DNA from: Paenibacillus sp. BSR1-1
Lineage (GTDB): Bacteria > Bacillota > Bacilli > Bacillales > Cytobacillaceae
DNA: 64,000 nucleotides
Assembly: GCF_030403775.1 (NCBI RefSeq)
Contig: NZ_JAQMWQ010000023.1
Location: forward strand, 34,544 to 98,543
Direction of reading: 5' to 3'
Shown here piece by piece: positions 1-8,220 of the stretch; positions within the stretch are counted from its first letter, which is position 1; the number at the start of each line of letters is the position of its first letter. The notes below the pieces were generated by a model. That model saw nothing but the letters and a program-made list of their open reading frames with translations, searched no databases and was not told the origin of the DNA. The position numbers and the translations under genes are program-made.

Positions 1-174
1 CTTTTTACCCACCTGGATGCTTTCTAGCACGGGTTTTGTGACATCACCGTTTGCATATGTAGGATGGATGGGAACGGAAGTAATAAATAACAGTAATGCT
101 GTGATGATAGAGATGATCCTAAACAACTCTTGTATCCTCGCTTTCCTATCAGAGAAGTAGTACTTTCGTAACAT
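1..174 (-). CDS. Secreted protein, N-terminal part only
   Basis: The first 58 codons of a gene that runs off the left edge of the window. The translation begins MLRKYYFSDRKAR, has a hydrophobic stretch at about residues 19-35 (FRIISIITALLLFITSV) and then PTYANGD, which looks like a signal peptidase site after TYA. The product is therefore probably exported; the mature domain is outside the window. The ATG at 172-174 has only a weak ribosome binding site, so the start is tentative. Nothing visible identifies the family. Confidence 0.5.
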   Translation of the reverse strand, partial: MLRKYYFSDRKARIQELFRIISIITALLLFITSVPIHPTYANGDVTKPVLESIQVGKK

Positions 175-356
175 TTCAATTTTATAACAAATCTAGAATT
201 CAATACACTTCCAAATTTTGAAAAAATAGATATCTTCAAACCTTCGACAATATTCATATATTTTCCACAATTATCAACTGGCAATATATTTACATTGATT
301 CTTTAATCTAGTAAAATATGTAACTAATATAGATAGAGGGAGGAGACCATTCGAAA

Positions 357-509
357 TTGGAACAGAAAGTTAAAAACAGCTCGAATATCGCCGATTTTTC
401 AGAGATTGTGAAAAAGGCATATGAAAAGGGCGTCAATGAGAATGAAATGACACTGGAAAAACTAATCGAAGATATAAAAGCGGATCTTAAAAATTTAATG
501 GTCGTATAA
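357..509 (+). CDS. Small hypothetical protein (50 aa)
   Basis: A TTG start lies 11 bases after a strong GAGGGAGGAG ribosome binding site (336-345). The 50-residue product is charged and probably helical, starting MEQKVKNSSNIADFSEIV and ending KADLKNLMVV. It has no signal peptide or membrane segment. It is followed after 20 bases by a hairpin and T-run, so it forms its own transcription unit. I do not recognise the family. The strong binding site and the terminator argue that it is real. Confidence 0.6.
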   Translation: MEQKVKNSSNIADFSEIVKKAYEKGVNENEMTLEKLIEDIKADLKNLMVV

Positions 510-529
510 ATATATAATATGTTAGAAGT

Positions 530-558
530 CTGTCGGTAAAGTCCGACAGGCTTTTTTT
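530..558 (+). terminator. Intrinsic terminator after the 50-aa gene
   Basis: Stem CTGTCGG/CCGACAG with a six-base loop, followed by CTTTTTTT. It directly follows the small gene ending at 509. Confidence 0.75.
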
Positions 559-724
559 AAAATAAAAACCGAGTTTCTTCTATTTATAATATTGAAACCG
601 CTTGCATTGTTGTAATATCAACAATTCAAATCAAATTTTAATTTTTTGGTACTATAGGAATTACTGCCTAAGTAGTAGAAAAATGGCGTGACTTAATGAC
701 CGAAAATTATGGATTAGGAGGAAT

Positions 725-769
725 TTGGCAATTATTTGTAGAAATTATATGTCACATAATTCCATTTAG
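725..769 (+). CDS. Possible 14-codon leader peptide
   Basis: A TTG start follows the sequence AGGAGG (716-721) and opens a 14-codon frame (MAIICRNYMSHNSI) whose TAG stop overlaps the ribosome binding site of the next gene (AGAGGTG, 768-774). The arrangement would allow translational coupling to the downstream membrane protein. Only the binding site and the position support it; it could be chance. Confidence 0.2.
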   Translation: MAIICRNYMSHNSI

Positions 770-783
770 AGGTGAAAGTGACA

Positions 784-1320
784 ATGAGGCAAACTCGACA
801 ATATAAATCTCCCAATGCTGCGATGTTGTGGTCGGTGGTTCTACCGGGATTCGGCCAATTATACAATAAGGATTATCTTGTCGGTTTTGCCCTGATCGCC
901 TTGGAGTTTCTCGTGAACTTAAACGCAAACTTAAACCTATCCCTTATCACTACCTTTGTGGGTGATATGAATTCCTCTCATCATTCGATTAATTATCGTT
1001 GGGGGCTTTTTTATCCATCGATTTATGGTTACGCCATCTGGCAGGCCTATAATGCCGCTAGGGCCAATAATGAAAAACTCGTAGGGAAAGAGGGCCCGAT
1101 GCGAACCTATTTCTCCGGTTTCTTCCTTGGATTGGTCATCGGTATGGATTTCGGGCTTTTCTGGCATGACGGCAGTTTTATCACGCAGCTTACAGCACTT
1201 CGTTTTCTAGACTATCCTGTTGTGAACGGGATTGTGTTCGGACTGCTGATGGGTATCCTCGGTCACATTATGGAAAATAAGGTGTATCGAAAACAAAAGG
1301 CAGCGGTAGAAAAGTCGTAA
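784..1320 (+). CDS. TM2-like multi-pass membrane protein (178 aa)
   Basis: The protein begins MRQTRQYKSPNAAMLWSVVL and continues LPGFGQLYNKDY, a pattern typical of small membrane proteins of the TM2 and related families (SPxxA followed by PGxGQxY). Four or five hydrophobic segments cover about residues 14-50, 70-95, 105-125 and 145-165. Its substrate and role are unknown. A GTG at 772 is in frame, but AGAGGTG at 768-774 fits the ATG at 784 as a ribosome binding site, so the later start is preferred. It converges on the histidine kinase gene, with a shared hairpin between them. Confidence 0.75.
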   Translation: MRQTRQYKSPNAAMLWSVVLPGFGQLYNKDYLVGFALIALEFLVNLNANLNLSLITTFVGDMNSSHHSINYRWGLFYPSIYGYAIWQAYNAARANNEKLVGKEGPMRTYFSGFFLGLVIGMDFGLFWHDGSFITQLTALRFLDYPVVNGIVFGLLMGILGHIMENKVYRKQKAAVEKS

Positions 1321-1343
1321 TAGAACTAGATTTTTTCCTAATT

Positions 1344-1374
1344 AAGACTGGCTTATTGTACATAAGCCAGTCTT
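1344..1374. terminator. Bidirectional terminator between convergent genes
   Basis: A 13-bp stem (AAGACTGGCTTAT paired with ATAAGCCAGTCTT) and short loop lie between the gene ending at 1320 and the kinase gene ending at 1384. T-rich flanks occur on both strands. Confidence 0.75.
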
Positions 1375-1383
1375 TTAGTTGTT

Positions 1384-2883
1384 TCATTTATTAGGCAACG
1401 TAACGACAAAGGTAGTGATATTATCTTTACTAGTAACATCCGTCCTGCCTTTGTGCAGCTCCACAAATCTCTTAACGACCGCTAAACCTAATCCGGTTCC
1501 GGCGGAATCTTTTTGGACAGCTTTTCCACGATAAGAATGTTCAAAGATTAGACATAATTCATCCTCTGGTATTTCCACGCCTCTATTTTTGATGGTGATT
1601 TGAATACTTGCACCATCTGAAGCCAGTCCAGTATAAATCCATTTTGGTTCAAACGAATATTTCACCGCATTTTCCATTAGGGAATCCAATATATGCAGGA
1701 TGTGATTAAAAGGAATGGTGGTGAAGATCCCCTCTTTTATGCTCATCTCATTAGTAATCTTCTCGTCATCCATCATTTTCCGATCAAGGTAATCGATCAT
1801 ATGACGGGACAAACTATAGGAATGCCCATTTTCTGTTTCAATTTCTTGTAATTTTGACAACGTAATAATCTTCTCTGTCATGGAAGAAATGCGTTCAACC
1901 TGGGAAGCGATAATATTGAGCCGTTCTTCTACCTTTTTTTCATTTTTAAATCCGAACATGCGAAAATAATCAACGGAATGCATAATCGACTGCAGCGGTG
2001 TCCGGATTTGATGAGTAATTTCCCGAGCGCTTTGCTGTTGAGAGAGAACTGCTTGTTCCGCTCGTTCTAAAATAAAATTCACTTCATCGGTTAATTGATT
2101 TAGATAGGAATTATTTTTTGAATGATAAGGGATTCTTTCACGAAAATTATTTTTGTTCACATGGATTAACTTTTTTAGGGCCGTATGTAGTGGTTTAAAA
2201 ATATCTTTAGCAGCGAAATATGCTGCCAAAAAGGCTGTTATATAAATCATGAAAACGGCCGTAACCAATTGAAATAAAATGGTTTTGATTCGCAGGAAGT
2301 AGGCATACTCAATATTCACATAGGTCCGAATTTCTCCGCGAAATCCAAGTACATCTACCGATTTGCTTACATAGGTAAAATAAAGATCGTGATCTTTTAC
2401 AAAATGGATGTTTTTATTTATTTGAAATAAGCCGTGTCCTAATAAAAACCGATAGCCTTCTACCGTCATGTTAGTGAGTACATGAAAAAATGGAGGAGTT
2501 CGAGTCATGGGAACATCCCCACAAGACATGTGTGATTGATTCACCGGTAAATGAAGTTTGGCCTTAGAATTGTATTCGGAGAGCATTTGGGTATCCCGGT
2601 TGTAGGTAACGATACAATATACATCTCCGGCCAACAGTTGGAAATGCCTATCTTTTATTTTTTGAGGCATCACACGATCTGGGACGCCCAGGATATCCGG
2701 TCCTGTCTCAACCTTCATATTTTGCCACTGATAGCGATAGGTCACTACCTTATCTAATTCAGAAAGCAGAAGAAAGGGTGTACGGATGAAAGATAAGACA
2801 ACGAAAATAATCGTAATAAAGAAGGCAATCCGAATGGACAGGCGGGCAGATAAACGTTTTGAATCGGATACATTAGTCTTCAA
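1384..2883 (-). CDS. Sensor histidine kinase of a two-component system
   Basis: A 499-residue membrane sensor kinase. Transmembrane segments lie at about residues 17-40 and 197-222, enclosing a roughly 155-residue extracellular domain. A HAMP-like linker leads to the dimerisation helix with the phospho-accepting His291 in THQIRTPLQS. The C-terminal ATPase domain has an N box (DSLMENAVKYS) and a G2 box (GTGLGLAVVKRF). The gene starts inside the regulator gene, overlapping it by 11 bp, so the two are co-transcribed and probably translationally coupled. The signal is not evident. The pair is divergent from the EPS operon and could regulate it, but that is only inferred from position. Confidence 0.92.
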   Translation of the reverse strand: MKTNVSDSKRLSARLSIRIAFFITIIFVVLSFIRTPFLLLSELDKVVTYRYQWQNMKVETGPDILGVPDRVMPQKIKDRHFQLLAGDVYCIVTYNRDTQMLSEYNSKAKLHLPVNQSHMSCGDVPMTRTPPFFHVLTNMTVEGYRFLLGHGLFQINKNIHFVKDHDLYFTYVSKSVDVLGFRGEIRTYVNIEYAYFLRIKTILFQLVTAVFMIYITAFLAAYFAAKDIFKPLHTALKKLIHVNKNNFRERIPYHSKNNSYLNQLTDEVNFILERAEQAVLSQQQSAREITHQIRTPLQSIMHSVDYFRMFGFKNEKKVEERLNIIASQVERISSMTEKIITLSKLQEIETENGHSYSLSRHMIDYLDRKMMDDEKITNEMSIKEGIFTTIPFNHILHILDSLMENAVKYSFEPKWIYTGLASDGASIQITIKNRGVEIPEDELCLIFEHSYRGKAVQKDSAGTGLGLAVVKRFVELHKGRTDVTSKDNITTFVVTLPNK

Positions 2884-3562
2884 GGAGATATCCTACCCCT
2901 CGTACCGTTTGGATGTAATCAGAGGGCAGTGTCTCGCGTAAACGCCTAATGGCGACATCAATTTTGTTTTTGTCCGAATCGGATATTTCGTCGTATCCCC
3001 ATACTTCTTTGGCGATTTCCTCGCGTGAAACGGCATGGTTTTTGTTTTTTACTAAGCATACAAGGATGTCGAATAGTGTAGGGCTTAGATGAACCAATTG
3101 TTCCCCTGCTGTTACCCGACGAGTGATTAAGGATATGGTCAGATCTTTGTAAGACAATATACTGATATAAGGTTTAGACGAATTTTGTAATCTTCTTATC
3201 ACGGTTTGTATTTTTGCAATCAACACCGGGATATTATAAGGCTTTGTAATATAATCCTCCGCCCCGGAATACAGCCCTTGGGTAATATCTGCCGGATCGG
3301 CTCTAGCGGTAAGGTATATATAGGGAACCGTCTTTTTTTCATTTACCATTCTGGCAACGTCAAAACCTGAACGCATTAAGCCGTGTTGGGCATAAGGATC
3401 TAACGTTATATCTAAAATCATGAGGTCATATTCGTTTTCCAGCGCAGCATTATAGGTATCTTTAGCATTATTAAAGTAATCCACCTCGAAGGATGCTTCT
3501 TGTAACATCTCCTGCAAAAAAGACCCAATCACCACATCATCATCCAAAAGTAATAATCGCAA
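2873..3562 (-). CDS. OmpR/PhoB-type response regulator
   Basis: A DNA-binding response regulator of 229 residues from the chosen start. The receiver domain has the acidic pocket LLDDD (residues 6-9), the phospho-acceptor Asp51 in MILDITLD, a Thr in LTARAD and the conserved Lys107 in ITKPYN. The C-terminal winged helix ends TVRGVGYLLED, the family hallmark. A longer frame starting at an ATG (3595) exists, but AGAGGTGGAG lies just before the TTG at 3562 and would be wasted inside the longer version. A GTG at 3571 is another option. It forms an operon with the downstream kinase gene. Confidence 0.92.
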   Translation of the reverse strand: MRLLLLDDDVVIGSFLQEMLQEASFEVDYFNNAKDTYNAALENEYDLMILDITLDPYAQHGLMRSGFDVARMVNEKKTVPYIYLTARADPADITQGLYSGAEDYITKPYNIPVLIAKIQTVIRRLQNSSKPYISILSYKDLTISLITRRVTAGEQLVHLSPTLFDILVCLVKNKNHAVSREEIAKEVWGYDEISDSDKNKIDVAIRRLRETLPSDYIQTVRGVGYLLED

Positions 3563-3924
3563 ATTCTCCACCTCTATAAATATTAGAATTTCCATATACA
3601 GATTTGTTATTACCTATACATAAATACAATTTTGCATCCCTCTTGAGAGCTATAACCTCTTATACGACATAATTCTTACAATCCTGTCAGAAAGCATTCA
3701 CTAAATGGTAAGTGGTGATATTCTGTGTATTGTGGTTTAATAGGACACTTGTGTACCTATTAAATAATATTAGTGGAAGACTCCGCAATTGATGGAGTCC
3801 CGAATGAAAAAATATTCCAATTTCCTATTTCCTCTTCAAATTTCTTACAAAAAGTTGTTTAATAATTCATGTAGCATTATTTATGACAAATATTTTACAA
3901 ATAATATAAAAATGTGACAAATTG

Positions 3925-3933
3925 TGATATAAT
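3925..3933 (+). promoter_or_regulatory. Extended -10 promoter of the EPS operon
   Basis: TGATATAAT gives a consensus -10 hexamer (3928-3933) with the extended TGn motif. No good -35 is visible, as is usual for extended -10 promoters. It lies about 38 bases before the start of the first EPS gene, in an otherwise AT-rich gap of roughly 400 bases (3563-3970) that also holds a GACTCC/GGAGTC hairpin at about 3779-3799. Confidence 0.55.
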
Positions 3934-3970
3934 AGATAACGTTTTGTATTTACGTATTCAGGAGGACGAA

Positions 3971-4720
3971 ATGGAAGAGACTATAAGTTTAAAAGAGTTG
4001 CTCGAGACATTGAAAAAGCGATTGCTATTAATCGTTTCGATAACCGTCATTGCCGGATTAATTAGTGGAATTGTAAGTTACATTTTCTTAACCCCGATAT
4101 ACCAAGCTTCAACACAGATTCTCGTAAACCAAGCGAAAAATGACCAAGCAGTGTACAATCCAGGTGAAGTACAAACCAACCTTCAATTAATTAACACCTA
4201 CAATGTTATTATCACTAGCCCAGCTATCTTAGATATCGTCATTGATGAGCTTCACTTAGATATGACAGCTTCTCAATTAAAAGGAAAGATTACTGTAGGA
4301 AGCGAAAAAGATTCACAGGTTGTGAACCTGTCTGTTCAGGATTCAAAAGCAGAAGATGCAGCAGATATAGCAAATAAAACTGCAGAAGTATTCAAAAAAG
4401 AAATTCCAAACATCATGAAAGTTGATAACGTAAGTATCCTAGCAAAAGCAGATGTTTCTGAAAATCCATCACCAATAAAACCAAGAAAATTATTAAATGT
4501 AGCAATTGCTATTGTTGTTGGCTTAATGGCTGGTGTCGGACTAGCGTTCTTACTCGAGTACTTTAATAATACTATCAAAAACGAGCAAGATATCGAAAAA
4601 ATATTAGAGCTTCCAATCTTAGGCATAATTGCGACAATAGATGATCAAAAGATCGAAGAATTAAAGAAACGTAATGCGGCAGGCAAGAAAAAGGACAGAG
4701 GTGATTCCATTGGCGCTTAA
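3971..4720 (+). CDS. Polysaccharide co-polymerase / kinase activator (Wzz-CapA family)
   Basis: A 249-residue inner-membrane protein with the Wzz layout: transmembrane segments at about residues 18-39 (LLLIVSITVIAGLISG) and 172-193 (VAIAIVVGLMAGVGLAFL) flanking an extracellular domain, with SENPSPIKPRK just before the second segment. In Bacillus the homologues (EpsA, YwqC) activate the tyrosine kinase encoded next door and help set chain length. The ATG at 3971 has a clear AGGAGG; a longer frame from 3914 does not. The last 11 bases overlap the kinase gene. Confidence 0.9.
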   Translation: MEETISLKELLETLKKRLLLIVSITVIAGLISGIVSYIFLTPIYQASTQILVNQAKNDQAVYNPGEVQTNLQLINTYNVIITSPAILDIVIDELHLDMTASQLKGKITVGSEKDSQVVNLSVQDSKAEDAADIANKTAEVFKKEIPNIMKVDNVSILAKADVSENPSPIKPRKLLNVAIAIVVGLMAGVGLAFLLEYFNNTIKNEQDIEKILELPILGIIATIDDQKIEELKKRNAAGKKKDRGDSIGA

Positions 4721-5411
4721 AAAGAAGAAAATAACAAGTAGTGATGCAAGCCGAAAGTTAATAACTGCTATTGCACCAAAATCACCTATTTCTGAACAAT
4801 ATAGAACGATTCGTACTAGTATCCAATATTCTTCTGTTGATGAAGAAATCAGATCAATTATGGTTACATCTTCTGGGCCTGCTGAAGGAAAATCAACAAC
4901 AGCTGCAAACCTAGCGGTAACATTTGCACAGTTAGGAAAAAGAGTATTACTAGTCGATGCTGATTTACGCAAACCTACAGTTCACCATACCTTTGGTGTT
5001 AACAATCTAAAAGGCTTTACAACTGTATTAACGAAACAAGCCACACTTGAGAGTGCTGTTCTTGATACTGATGAGAAAGATCTTTATATTTTAACAAGTG
5101 GTCCAGTCCCGCCGAATCCTGCAGAACTATTAAGCTCGAAATCTATGGAACAATTTATGGAAGAAATAAAGGAACAATTTGAATATATAATTTTTGATAC
5201 ACCGCCTTTATTAGCGGTAGCGGATCCGCAAATACTTGCAAATCAATGCGATGGATCGATTCTTGTAGTTTATAGTGAAAAAACTGAAATCGACCAAGCG
5301 AAAAAGGGTAAGGAATTACTTCAAAATGCCCAAAGTAAACTTCTTGGTGTAGTTCTCAACCATAAAGAATTAAAGAATAATGATTATTACTATTATTATG
5401 GTTCAAAATAA
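4710..5411 (+). CDS. Bacterial tyrosine kinase (CpsD/CapB/EpsB family)
   Basis: A cytoplasmic BY-kinase of 233 residues. It has a Walker A motif SSGPAEGKSTT (residues 54-64), the Walker A' motif LLVDADLRKP and the Walker B motif IIFDTPP. A C-terminal tyrosine cluster (NNDYYYYYGSK) is the usual autophosphorylation site. With the membrane activator it controls polymerisation and export of the polysaccharide. The TTG at 4710 is chosen because AGAGGTGAT lies just before it; an earlier in-frame ATG at 4674 has no such site. It overlaps the upstream gene by 11 bp. Confidence 0.92.
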   Translation: MALKKKKITSSDASRKLITAIAPKSPISEQYRTIRTSIQYSSVDEEIRSIMVTSSGPAEGKSTTAANLAVTFAQLGKRVLLVDADLRKPTVHHTFGVNNLKGFTTVLTKQATLESAVLDTDEKDLYILTSGPVPPNPAELLSSKSMEQFMEEIKEQFEYIIFDTPPLLAVADPQILANQCDGSILVVYSEKTEIDQAKKGKELLQNAQSKLLGVVLNHKELKNNDYYYYYGSK

Positions 5412-5510
5412 TAAGTTTCGACAAAATCCGTCCGTTTACTAGTACTTTCGACGGTGGTACGATAATAAAGTTGTAGGAAAATAGCGGTTTATTTGAAAAG
5501 GGTGTGGGGT

Positions 5511-6275
5511 ATGATTGATCTACATTGTCACATATTGCCTGGAGTGGACGATGGGGCGAAGGACTTATTGGAAAGTATCTTAATGGCCAAAAAGGCCGTT
5601 GAACAAGGTGTTCATACCATTGTCGCTACCCCACATCATTTAAATAATCGATATGAAAACAATAAACAAAAAATTATTTCTAGAGTTGAAGAGTTAAATC
5701 GAGCATTAGTACAAGAAAAAATAAATCTAAATGTTCTTCCAGGTCAAGAAACACGAATCTACGGTGAAATGATTGAAGGATATGAGGCGGGTGAGATTCT
5801 CCCAATTAATAACACACAGTATGTGTTAGTAGAATTCTCCTCGTCTCATGTTCCAAGATACTCTGAAAAGCTGTTTTATGAATTGCAGATGAAAGGCCTT
5901 ATTCCGGTAATTGTACATCCTGAACGAAACCAGCAAATTATTGAGCAGCCGGATATTCTTTACCAGTTTGTTGAAAAAGGTGTGCTAACTCAGGTTACAG
6001 CAGCAAGTGTTTGCGGAGATTTTGGGAAAAAGGTAAGAAACTTTTCACTGCAATTAATTGAAGCAAACCTTACTCATGTGATTTCATCGGATGCTCATAA
6101 TATGAGCAGCAGAACGTTCAAGATTAGAGAAGCTTTTGAAACGATTAAATCAAGGTATGGAAATGAAATGGTGTATTTATTTGAAGAAAATGCGTCCTTA
6201 ATTATTGATGGTGACCATGTGTACAAAGAAACACCGGAACGAATTAAAAAGAAGAAGTTCTTTAAAATATTTTAA
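5511..6275 (+). CDS. Tyrosine-protein phosphatase, PHP family (CpsB/YwqE type)
   Basis: A manganese-dependent PHP-fold phosphatase of 254 residues, the usual length for YwqE. Metal-binding motifs are visible: DLHCHILPGVDDG at the N-terminus, ATPHH, PGQE, HPERN and SSDAHN. It removes phosphate from the tyrosine cluster of the kinase encoded upstream, completing the control module. An in-frame TTG at 5493 exists, but a GGGTGTGGGG site precedes the ATG at 5511. About 100 bases separate it from the kinase gene. Confidence 0.92.
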   Translation: MIDLHCHILPGVDDGAKDLLESILMAKKAVEQGVHTIVATPHHLNNRYENNKQKIISRVEELNRALVQEKINLNVLPGQETRIYGEMIEGYEAGEILPINNTQYVLVEFSSSHVPRYSEKLFYELQMKGLIPVIVHPERNQQIIEQPDILYQFVEKGVLTQVTAASVCGDFGKKVRNFSLQLIEANLTHVISSDAHNMSSRTFKIREAFETIKSRYGNEMVYLFEENASLIIDGDHVYKETPERIKKKKFFKIF

Positions 6276-6281
6276 CCTACT

Positions 6282-6462
6282 AAGCCGGTGAGAATGGACC
6301 CAAACAATTAAACATCTTCTTAGGCTTAAGGGCCTGAACGGCGAGGCATCCCTGTCCGTTATCCATGGGGGCACTCGATCATGCTGTGGGAGGGAAGATT
6401 AACTTCCATCCTTAGACGCATGTCGTCAAAAGGATGATGTGAGGACGGGTTAGATGCCCGAT
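6282..6462 (+). ncRNA. Structured RNA, candidate EAR (epsC RNA) antitermination element
   Basis: A GC-richer island of about 180 bases with no gene, between the third EPS gene and galU. Visible helices include AACGG/CCGTT (6337-6360), GGAAG/CTTCC (6393-6407), CATCCTT/AAGGATG (6407-6436) enclosing GACG/CGTC, and CGGG/CCCG (6446-6460). In Bacillus subtilis the eps-associated RNA lies inside the eps operon near its start and promotes readthrough of terminators. Position, size and the terminator just downstream fit that role. I did not align it to the covariance model, so the family call is an inference. Confidence 0.65.
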
Positions 6463-6474
6463 AAATAATAAAAC

Positions 6475-6538
6475 AATAAATATCTAATGAAAGAATAAGT
6501 GTGAAAGCACTTGCAATTCCATTAGATATTTATTTTTT
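6475..6538 (+). terminator. Intra-operon terminator downstream of the EAR-like RNA
   Basis: A 15-bp AT-rich stem (AATAAATATCTAATG paired with CATTAGATATTTATT) carries an inner AAGTG/CACTT hairpin and ends in TTTTTT. It lies between the phosphatase gene and galU, so full-length EPS transcripts must read through it or start after it. Confidence 0.7.
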
Positions 6539-6604
6539 GCCCATGGGCTTTAATGGGGAAAAGAGTTTATTAGATTAACAAAATAATAATAGGAGGAAGA
6601 ATCC

Positions 6605-7498
6605 ATGAAAAAAGTAAGAAAAGCAATCATTCCTGCTGCAGGATTAGGGACAAGATTTTTACCTGCTACAAAAGCAATGCCAAAAGAAATGTTACCCATC
6701 GTAGATAAACCAACTATTCAATACATAGTAGAAGAAGCGGTTGCATCAGGTATTGAAGACATTATTATTGTTACTGGTAAAGGAAAACGTGCCATTGAAG
6801 ACCATTTTGATAACGCATTAGAACTAGAGCAAAACCTGGTTGAGAAAGAGAAATACGATATTTTGGAACGTGTTCAATATTCTACCAATTTAGCTGATAT
6901 ACATTATATACGGCAGAAAGAACCAAAAGGTTTAGGGCATGCAGTTTGGTGTGCAAGAAACTTTATCGGAAATGAACCATTTGCAGTTCTATTAGGTGAT
7001 GACATTGTTCAAAGTGATACACCTTGCTTACGCCAATTAATTGATCAATTTGAAGAAACGTACTCCTCTGTTATTGGAGTACAACAGGTTCCAGATGCAG
7101 AAACACACCGATACGGGATTATTGATCCATCTACAAATGAGGGAAGAAGATATCAAGTTAGCAATTTCGTAGAAAAACCAAAACCAGGCACTGCTCCATC
7201 AAACTTGGCGATTATGGGAAGGTATATACTAACTCCAGAAATCTTTATGTTCCTAGATCGACAAGAAAAAGGTGCAGGGGGAGAAATACAATTAACAGAT
7301 GCGATACAAAAGCTAAATCAAATTCAAAGAGTTTTTGCATATGACTTCGAAGGTAAGCGGTATGATGTGGGTGAAAAGTTTGGCTTTGTAAAAACAACGA
7401 TTGAATTTGCTATGCAACATGAAGACCTCCATGATGACATGATAGTTTACTTGAAAGAATTAGTCTCTAAATTTGAAAAAGAAAAGGTATTGTTATAG
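6605..7498 (+). CDS. galU: UTP-glucose-1-phosphate uridylyltransferase
   Basis: Makes UDP-glucose from UTP and glucose 1-phosphate. The 297-residue length is normal for GalU/GtaB. The nucleotide-binding motif AAGLGTRFLPATKAMPKEML opens the protein; VTGKGKRAIEDHFD, LLGDD and FVEKPKP follow in the expected order. AGGAGGA precedes the ATG. UDP-glucose can feed the EPS directly and other sugar nucleotides by epimerisation. The overlap with the start region of the sugar transferase suggests cotranscription. Confidence 0.96.
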   Translation: MKKVRKAIIPAAGLGTRFLPATKAMPKEMLPIVDKPTIQYIVEEAVASGIEDIIIVTGKGKRAIEDHFDNALELEQNLVEKEKYDILERVQYSTNLADIHYIRQKEPKGLGHAVWCARNFIGNEPFAVLLGDDIVQSDTPCLRQLIDQFEETYSSVIGVQQVPDAETHRYGIIDPSTNEGRRYQVSNFVEKPKPGTAPSNLAIMGRYILTPEIFMFLDRQEKGAGGEIQLTDAIQKLNQIQRVFAYDFEGKRYDVGEKFGFVKTTIEFAMQHEDLHDDMIVYLKELVSKFEKEKVLL

Positions 7499-7514
7499 AG
7501 AGAAAGAGGGATTT

Positions 7515-8195
7515 ATGTTGTCTAATTTTGCGAATCAGGAACTTGATTATTTAGAAATACAAAGGATAACTGTTAAGGTTAATGATCAAAAGCCGTATCT
7601 TTTTACAAAACGTTTAATAGATATTTTAGGTGCATTATTTGGAATTATTCTTTTAAGTTTATTGTTTATTGTCATTGCTATTCTAATAAAATTAGAAGAT
7701 CCAAAAGGGAATATTTTCTTTGCTCAAAAGCGTGTTGGATTAAACGGTAAGGAATTTAAAATGTATAAATTCCGATCTATGGTTTTTAATGCAGAAGAAA
7801 AGCTAGCTGAGTTACTAAAATATAATGAGATCTCCGGTGCTATGTTTAAAATGAAAGAAGATCCGAGAGTTACCAAAGTTGGACGATTTATAAGAAAGAC
7901 AAGCATCGATGAACTTCCTCAACTTTTTAATGTACTAAAAGGTGATATGAGTCTAGTTGGCCCAAGACCACCTTTACATAGAGAAGTAGAACAATATACT
8001 AGTTATGAAAAGCAAAGATTACTAGTAACACCTGGATGCACAGGTCTGTGGCAAGTTAGTGGAAGAAATGATGTTGGGTTTAAAGAAATGGTCGAACTTG
8101 ATCTAATCTATCTTAGTGAAAGATCATTCATTTATGATATCAAAATTATTTTTAAAACTATCAAAATTATGATTTTGCCCAACAGTGCTTATTAA
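7515..8195 (+). CDS. Priming sugar transferase (undecaprenyl-phosphate hexose-1-P transferase)
   Basis: Starts repeat-unit assembly by moving a sugar phosphate to undecaprenyl phosphate on the inner membrane face. The 226-residue protein has a membrane anchor at about residues 28-52, then FFAQKRVGLNGKEFKMYKFRSM, DPRVTKVGRFIRKTSIDELPQ and DMSLVGPRPP, all signatures of the bacterial sugar transferase domain. The start at 7515 follows AGAGGG; a longer frame beginning inside galU lacks a ribosome site. A second enzyme of this family is encoded at 30035, so two glycans may be primed separately. Confidence 0.93.
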   Translation: MLSNFANQELDYLEIQRITVKVNDQKPYLFTKRLIDILGALFGIILLSLLFIVIAILIKLEDPKGNIFFAQKRVGLNGKEFKMYKFRSMVFNAEEKLAELLKYNEISGAMFKMKEDPRVTKVGRFIRKTSIDELPQLFNVLKGDMSLVGPRPPLHREVEQYTSYEKQRLLVTPGCTGLWQVSGRNDVGFKEMVELDLIYLSERSFIYDIKIIFKTIKIMILPNSAY

Positions 8196-8220
8196 TGATT
8201 TAAGAAAAGAGGAAATTCAT

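Noticed and set aside
3779..3799. GACTCC/GGAGTC hairpin upstream of the EPS promoter
   Set aside because: Considered as a terminator, but no T-run follows on either strand; it is mentioned only as a hairpin in the gap.
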